Origin: Clostridium sp. MCC353 | GTDB lineage: Bacteria; Bacillota; Clostridia; Lachnospirales; Lachnospiraceae | DNA: 47,316 nt | Assembly (NCBI RefSeq): GCF_018785315.1 | Contig: NZ_WQPN01000156.1 | Location: 1 to 47,316, forward strand | Reading direction: 5' to 3' | Part shown: one piece after another, positions 42,619 through 47,316 of the stretch | Numbering within the stretch: position 1 is the first letter of the stretch | How the letters are laid out: every line of letters starts with the position of its first letter | Notes under the pieces: model-generated | The model's input: the letters and a program-made list of their open reading frames with translations, nothing else | What the model was told of the DNA's origin: nothing | Databases searched by the model: none | Translations under genes and position numbers: made by a program

Positions 42619-44418
42619 ATGAGCATATGTGGGGATTTGTTGAGGCAATGGTGTGGAAAACTGCTGGAATTACAGGTCAGGTCTGTGGATAACCCCGCTT
42701 TAAAAGGCGGGATACTCTGCCCGGCCTGCGCGGGAATCCATGGAAGGTGTTTTGATGCGGTTTACCCATTTCTGTATTTGGCTGATGTGGATCAGGACGA
42801 CAGATATTTGGAAGGGGCCAAGCTGCTTTTTGACTGGGCGGAGCAGACGGTATCCAGAGAAGACGGCTCTTATGTCAATGATACCAATTCAGAGTGGAAA
42901 GGGACGACGGTTTTCAGCGTGATCCAATTGATTGAAGCGCTGGAATACCACGGGCATATTCTGGATCAGGAAACTTACCAAAAATGGAAGGCGAGAATTG
43001 GGAAGGCGGCGGAATTCCTGTGCGGATTCAAGACATTTGAAGTCTGCAATGTGAATTACCGGATTACCAACAGCCTGGCAATGTATTTGTGCGGGACATT
43101 TTTGGGGGAAGACAGATATATAAAGAGGGCCAGGGAGCTTGCCGCTCTGGCAGTCGGACAGATTACGGAAAATGGCATTCTGATAGGGGAAGGGCGGCCG
43201 GTGGACGGTTACAGCGCCAAAGGATGCCGGCCTGTGGATATCGGGTATAATGTGGAAGAATCTCTGCCTTCCTTTATTCAGTACGCATACCTGGTTGGCG
43301 ATGAGGAACTGAAAAAGACGGTGAGAAAGGCGCTGAAGAGCCACCTGCTTTTCTTCCTGGAAGACGGCGGAATTGATAACAGTTTCGGCACACGTAACTT
43401 CAAATGGACCTATTGGGGCAGCAGGACTTCCGACGGCTGCGCCCTGGGATATCTATTAGGGGCGGATGAGGAGCCGGAATTTGGAATTGCCGCCTATAAG
43501 AGCTTGAAGCAGCTTGAAAAATGCACTCATAACGGATTTTTATACGGCGGCCCTCATGTATGGGAAACAGGAGAACCGCCCTGCGTCCATCACGCATTCA
43601 GCCATGCCAAGGTGCTGGCGGGGATTCTGGACCGGGAGCTGGAAGACCGGCTGGTGGATGGGAAACTGCCCAGAATGGAATTAAAAGAGACCATTTATGT
43701 GGAAGAGACGGACACTTATCTGGTGACAAAAGATGGTTATACGGCAACGGTGACGGGTTATGACTGGGAGTACTTAAAACTGCCGGGAGGCCATGCCAGC
43801 GGAGGGACGTTATCCCTGCTGTGGCAGGAAAAGGCCGGGCCGGTTTTATGCGGGAGCATGTGTGATTACAATATGAAGGAAGCCAATAACATGCAGCTTC
43901 CCCGGTTTTTGCATCATGAATGCCTGACGCCCCGGCTGGAATTGGCGGTTGGAGATAAGGTATACAGCAGTATGTATGATTATGGGTGCAGGCTGGAGTG
44001 TGAGGCTGCGGAGTGGGGAGTGAACCGGGGGACGGACCAGGAAGCGGATCAGGAGACAATTGTGCGCGCAAAAGGGCGGTTTACCGATATTGGACAAAAC
44101 CGGCTCCCGGGAGACGACGGGGCCTATGAGGTGGAATACTTGTTCGGGAAAGATTATATCCGGGTCAGCGCCACAGTGGGATCAGGGGCCAAGTGGGTAC
44201 TTCCGCTGGTGTCTGAGCGCCGTGAAACGGTTATAAAAGAAGAAAAATGCATTCTGATACGGAAAGAGAAGGCCGACGTTAAAGTGGAGGTTATCAAAGG
44301 GACTTTGGCGCTGCCCTATGAAACGGAGAGAATCTATAATCTGGTTCCCGGAGTGGAAGCTCTGAAAGTGGAAATTGAGCCGGAAGGCGGTAAGATTGCA
44401 TTTTGCTTTTCATTTTGA
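42619..44418 (+). CDS. uncharacterised (alpha/alpha)-barrel-like carbohydrate protein
   Basis: 599 residues, no signal peptide. The N-terminal 330 residues are helical with toroid-like features (CAGIHGRCFDAVYPFLYLADVDQDDRYLEGAKLLFDWAEQTV; NYRITNSLAMYLCGTFL; DIGYNVEESLPSFIQYAYLVGDEELKK; NSFGTRNFKWTYWGSRTSDGC). The C-terminal half is beta-sandwich-like. This is the layout of heparinase-type and related polysaccharide lyases, but I cannot place it in a family. It starts nine bases after DUF2264, so is cotranscribed. It is the best candidate in the locus for the missing lyase activity or for a new glycoside hydrolase. Confidence 0.75.
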   Translation: MSICGDLLRQWCGKLLELQVRSVDNPALKGGILCPACAGIHGRCFDAVYPFLYLADVDQDDRYLEGAKLLFDWAEQTVSREDGSYVNDTNSEWKGTTVFSVIQLIEALEYHGHILDQETYQKWKARIGKAAEFLCGFKTFEVCNVNYRITNSLAMYLCGTFLGEDRYIKRARELAALAVGQITENGILIGEGRPVDGYSAKGCRPVDIGYNVEESLPSFIQYAYLVGDEELKKTVRKALKSHLLFFLEDGGIDNSFGTRNFKWTYWGSRTSDGCALGYLLGADEEPEFGIAAYKSLKQLEKCTHNGFLYGGPHVWETGEPPCVHHAFSHAKVLAGILDRELEDRLVDGKLPRMELKETIYVEETDTYLVTKDGYTATVTGYDWEYLKLPGGHASGGTLSLLWQEKAGPVLCGSMCDYNMKEANNMQLPRFLHHECLTPRLELAVGDKVYSSMYDYGCRLECEAAEWGVNRGTDQEADQETIVRAKGRFTDIGQNRLPGDDGAYEVEYLFGKDYIRVSATVGSGAKWVLPLVSERRETVIKEEKCILIRKEKADVKVEVIKGTLALPYETERIYNLVPGVEALKVEIEPEGGKIAFCFSF

Positions 44419-44447
44419 TATAGTTATTCTGTATTGGGGGAAAGCGA

Positions 44448-46622
44448 ATGAATAAAAAGAAAATGCCGCCGAAAAGTATTATTTTTTATAAACTTTACCT
44501 GGTGAATATAGTCATTACCGTGGTATTTATCTGTATGATCGCCATAATCTGCAGTGCGTTCAGCTCCAGGCTGATCCTGAAAAATATGATCGTATTTAAC
44601 GAGGACATGATTGAGGAAAAGAGCAGCGCTCTGGACGAGCGGGTCAGGCAGCTTGACGAAGCGGTTAATGTGATGATCGGAGATGAAAATGTATTTAAAT
44701 TTCTGATGACAAATGAATACTACTATGAACGGCCGACGGCGCTGTTGAGGATCATACGTCATTTTCAGAATATTTGTTCCAATAACAGCCTGATTGAAGG
44801 GATCTGCCTGATCGATGCCAAAAGAGGGATTGCTGTTACGGAAAAGACGAAAATGGGGCTGGATGATTTGGGGCCGCTGCCGGATTACCGGAAGCAGAAT
44901 TCATTTATCATAAATGAAGACGGCAATGAGAGGCAGTTGGAGTTTGTCAAGGTTTTTGAACCGGTAAGAGGGGAAAAGGACGTTTATATCATATTGACCA
45001 TCAATGAAGACACTTTTACCAATAACCTGCTGATCGGAAGCGAGACGGAGATGGTCAAGAGCTATCTTATGACCAGAGACGGGGACGTGCTTTCGGTGGA
45101 TGGGGTCGCTGACATTGACCCGGAGATTAAAACACGGTTACAGGATCAGGTTCAGAGCGCGGAGAAGATCAATATGGACGGTCAGAACCTGGTGCTCTAT
45201 AAAAACCGTTCGGAGGTATCGGACATTTCCCTGGCAGCCGTTCAGGATTACACCTATCTTGTAAAGGAGGCGGGAGCGGTTAAAAAGATCATCATCATAG
45301 CCAGTGTGCTGATGATTGCCGCCGCCACAGTCATCATTTACCTGTTCTCACTGTACGTCTATAAGCCGTTAAAGCAGCTGGGTCATAAGCTTCAGGGAAT
45401 TGCGGCGAAAGGGCAGCCGGAAAAGGTTACAAATGAATACAGCCTGATCGAAAATGTGGTCAATGAACTTCAGACGGAAAAGGAATATGCCCTTCCTTCT
45501 GTGGTCCGTGATTCCATAGCCAAACTGGTGATGGAGATTTTCGATGAGGAGAGATTTGAACATCTGAAACTGATTCTCCACCAGAATATGAACTTTGAGT
45601 GGAATGAACTGGTTATTACGGAGTGCGAGAATAAAGAGGCCAGAGGCACGATTATCAACCGTTTCCGGGAACTGATTCAGAATGAAGCGGAAATTGACGG
45701 ATTTTTTGCGGGACTGACCGCAGACCGCTGTGTGGGGATTTTTAACACATCATTTGATTACGATGAATTTCTGCATAAAATTGATGAAGTGAAAATGACG
45801 CTGGAAAATGAAGACCAGATCAGGATCACCTGCTGTGTCAGCCGTAGTTTTAAAAACCGGGAAAATATGAATCTGGTTTATTCGGAGACTTTGCGGACGC
45901 TTGATAAAACCTTCTTTAAAGGTAAAAATACGCTGATTTACGAAGCCGCCCCCGTAGCTGAGTATAAGAACGAGTATTACAACAGGGAAATTGAGAACCG
46001 GCTGACCAAATATGTGACGGAAGGCAGTATGGAAGAGGCTGTGGAAACCCTTCATGCGCTGACCAAAGATTTGAGCAATAATGCCACGGATATTCAGTAC
46101 ACCAGGTTCGTATATTTTCAAATCTGCAATAATCTGATTAAAAATGTGCTGGAACTGGGAGGGAAACTGCCAAAGGAATACAATGAAAAAGACATTTTCC
46201 AGTCGGTGTTCAGTGCAGAAAGCATATTGGATCTGGAGCGGATGTCGGAAAAAATGCTGCAGGCCTGTATCGCCAATTTTGAGCGCCGGGAGAAGCCGTT
46301 TTCACCTAATGTGGAAAAAGCAGTATCCTTTATTATAGCCAACTACTGGAAGGACTTGTCTCTGGACGATGTAGCCGGCGCGGTATTTCTCTCATCCGGC
46401 TATCTGAGCATCATCTTTAAAGAGGAGACCGGGTATACGGTTCTGGAATATATTACATATATCAGGATGCAGAAGGCAAAGGATCTGGTTCTTCAGACGC
46501 CTGCGCTTAAAGTTAAGGAAATTGCGGAACAGTTGGGATATAATAATGTGCAGAGTTTTATACGGTATTTTAAGAAGTATTACGGGGAAACGCCGATGGC
46601 GTTTCGGAAGAAAGATGGGTGA
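44448..46622 (+). CDS. membrane-bound AraC-type regulator (YesN-like)
   Basis: 724 residues. Two membrane helices (about 12-38 and 280-307) enclose an extracytoplasmic sensor region of about 240 residues, Cache-like. A cytosolic linker of about 300 residues leads to a C-terminal AraC double HTH (LDDVAGAVFLSSGYLSIIFKEETG; VKEIAEQLGYNNVQSFIRYFKKYYGETPMAFRKK). This one-component design is typical next to LplABC-type importers in Gram-positive bacteria. It likely senses extracellular oligosaccharide and activates the operon starting at 32877, perhaps through the direct repeats at 32706-32740. GGGGGAAAG precedes ATG, 29 bases after the previous gene. Confidence 0.92.
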   Translation: MNKKKMPPKSIIFYKLYLVNIVITVVFICMIAIICSAFSSRLILKNMIVFNEDMIEEKSSALDERVRQLDEAVNVMIGDENVFKFLMTNEYYYERPTALLRIIRHFQNICSNNSLIEGICLIDAKRGIAVTEKTKMGLDDLGPLPDYRKQNSFIINEDGNERQLEFVKVFEPVRGEKDVYIILTINEDTFTNNLLIGSETEMVKSYLMTRDGDVLSVDGVADIDPEIKTRLQDQVQSAEKINMDGQNLVLYKNRSEVSDISLAAVQDYTYLVKEAGAVKKIIIIASVLMIAAATVIIYLFSLYVYKPLKQLGHKLQGIAAKGQPEKVTNEYSLIENVVNELQTEKEYALPSVVRDSIAKLVMEIFDEERFEHLKLILHQNMNFEWNELVITECENKEARGTIINRFRELIQNEAEIDGFFAGLTADRCVGIFNTSFDYDEFLHKIDEVKMTLENEDQIRITCCVSRSFKNRENMNLVYSETLRTLDKTFFKGKNTLIYEAAPVAEYKNEYYNREIENRLTKYVTEGSMEEAVETLHALTKDLSNNATDIQYTRFVYFQICNNLIKNVLELGGKLPKEYNEKDIFQSVFSAESILDLERMSEKMLQACIANFERREKPFSPNVEKAVSFIIANYWKDLSLDDVAGAVFLSSGYLSIIFKEETGYTVLEYITYIRMQKAKDLVLQTPALKVKEIAEQLGYNNVQSFIRYFKKYYGETPMAFRKKDG

Positions 46623-46623
46623 G

Positions 46624-47053
46624 ATCTTTATTTAGTTGATTGGTGAAGGTTACGCCATGAATCCAGGGAATGGGGACGGACGGGGGCGGAGGCCTGCTTG
46701 GAGGTGTGGCGCCGGGCAAAGCGGAATCCGTTGGCGATGAAAACCTGCTTCCAACCGTAAGTGAAACTAAGGCTCCAGGGACGGAAAAAGACGGTGCGAT
46801 GCCCATTCACGGTAAACTCTTTATGGGACTTTACCGTTCAGTGGGCATCTCAGAAACTGATTTGGGTTTCAGTTTCTGCCCGTCTTTTTCCGTCCCTGGA
46901 GCCTAAGTTTTACTAACGGTTTCCAGACGGCTTTCATCGCCAACGGATTCCGCTTTGCCCGGCGTCACACCTCCAAGCAGGCCTCCGCCCCCGTCCATCC
47001 CCATTCCCTGGATTCACGGCTGTGTACTGGTCTGATAACGGTTAAATAAAGAT
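46624..47053. repeat. 430-nt fold-back: 137-bp imperfect inverted repeat with structured centre
   Basis: Arms 46658-46794 and 46880-47016 are complementary with about 11 mismatches by hand count, most of them in a block of about 30 bases. The ends ATCTTTATTTA (46624) and TAAATAAAGAT (47043) pair as well. The 85-base centre holds two more hairpins: GATGCCCA/TGGGCATC enclosing ACGGTAAA/TTTACCGT, and CAGAAACTGA/TCAGTTTCTG. No gene is seen; a 78-residue frame (46670-46906) is incidental. It begins right after the regulator's stop codon. Either a long structured RNA or a miniature fold-back element. Confidence 0.9.
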
Positions 47054-47170
47054 TTGGAGAAGGGAAGGAGAAAAGGCAGAGAAGCGTTTGATTGAGACGG
47101 TGTTTGGTATTTAGAGCAGATTATGGTATAGACATTTCAAGTAACTGACGTGGGGAATAACAGTAAAAGG

Positions 47171-47196
47171 TCAAGGCATTTTCGAAAATGCCTTGA
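47171..47196. repeat. palindrome, dispersed family copy 2
   Basis: TCAAGGCATTTTCGAAAATGCCTTGA is a perfect 26-base palindrome sharing the GGCATTTT/AAAATGCC core with the terminator at 31681. Confidence 0.85.
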
Positions 47197-47230
47197 GGGT
47201 TGATGTTAAATGGTGTGGGGATTTACATTA

Positions 47231-47266
47231 AAGGGCGAAGCCATTTTCGAAAATGCCTTCACCCTT
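47231..47266. repeat. palindrome, dispersed family copy 3
   Basis: Arms of 17 bases (AAGGGCGAAGCCATTTT and AAAATGCCTTCACCCTT) with two mismatches around a CG centre. It is nearly the same as the 31681 copy. The rest of 47054-47316 shows no gene. Confidence 0.85.
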
Positions 47267-47316
47267 TATGTCACCCTTTATGTTAAATTTGCTTTTAATT
47301 ACTTTAGCCAGAGAAA

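Noticed and set aside
46670-46906. 78-residue rightward frame and overlapping leftward frames of 60-78 residues
   Set aside because: They lie within the fold-back arms; their openness follows from the inverted repeat and they have no ribosome site.

Overview
The window reads as chromosomal DNA from an anaerobic Clostridia species, most likely Lachnospiraceae (Clostridium cluster XIVa; relatives of Hungatella or Enterocloster are my guess). The reasons are strong AGGAGG ribosome binding sites, the parA-parB-DUF4446 order with a perfect parS site, DUF3881 and DUF4317 genes, and a Firmicute-type LexA box. The parABS locus suggests the left end lies near the replication origin.

Layout. (1) 1-7.1 kb, core: alpha/beta hydrolase, parS, parA-parB-DUF4446, bioY with a BirA-type operator, NADP-type glutamate dehydrogenase, a DUF3881 gene and tRNA-Arg(CCT). 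(2) 7.2-9.5 kb: an AraC-type HTH fused to a degenerate Rel/SpoT-like HD domain, a short DUF4317 protein and a GNAT acetyltransferase. (3) 9.8-21.1 kb: a compact ten-gene operon of mostly unrecognised proteins. It holds two tandem paralogous membrane proteins, an HTH/coiled-coil protein, a possible beta-propeller protein, two further diverged paralogs (one membrane-anchored), an actin/Hsp70-fold ATPase, a Ycf46-like AAA+ ATPase, a membrane-anchored HExxH peptidase and a small acidic-tailed protein. It has its own promoter with an embedded palindrome and is the best candidate for an undescribed system. (4) 21.1-31.7 kb: a YolD-like protein with a Y-family polymerase, a diiron ferritin-like protein, a 1390-residue cell-surface repeat protein, an Uma2 pseudogene, an SRAP (HMCES/YedK) protein, a rhodanese lipoprotein, and dinB behind a LexA box. 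(5) 31.7-46.6 kb: a ROK kinase divergent from a carbohydrate-use locus, comprising an LplABC-type ABC importer without its ATPase, a sulfatase, a GH88 unsaturated glucuronyl hydrolase, a PHP/DUF3604 protein, a DUF2264 protein, an unrecognised (alpha/alpha)-barrel-like protein and a membrane-bound YesN-like AraC regulator. (6) 46.6-47.3 kb: no convincing gene, but a 430-nt fold-back with 137-bp arms, then two copies of a palindrome also seen at 31.7 kb.

How the genes fit together. Region 5 looks like uptake and breakdown of a sulfated, uronate-containing glycan such as a host glycosaminoglycan: import of oligosaccharides, desulfation, then removal of the unsaturated uronate. Region 4 groups DNA-damage tolerance genes. 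Region 3 pairs two ATP-driven protein-remodelling folds with a protease and several membrane proteins, which suggests a membrane-associated protein-handling, assembly or defence machine; its function cannot be read from sequence alone.
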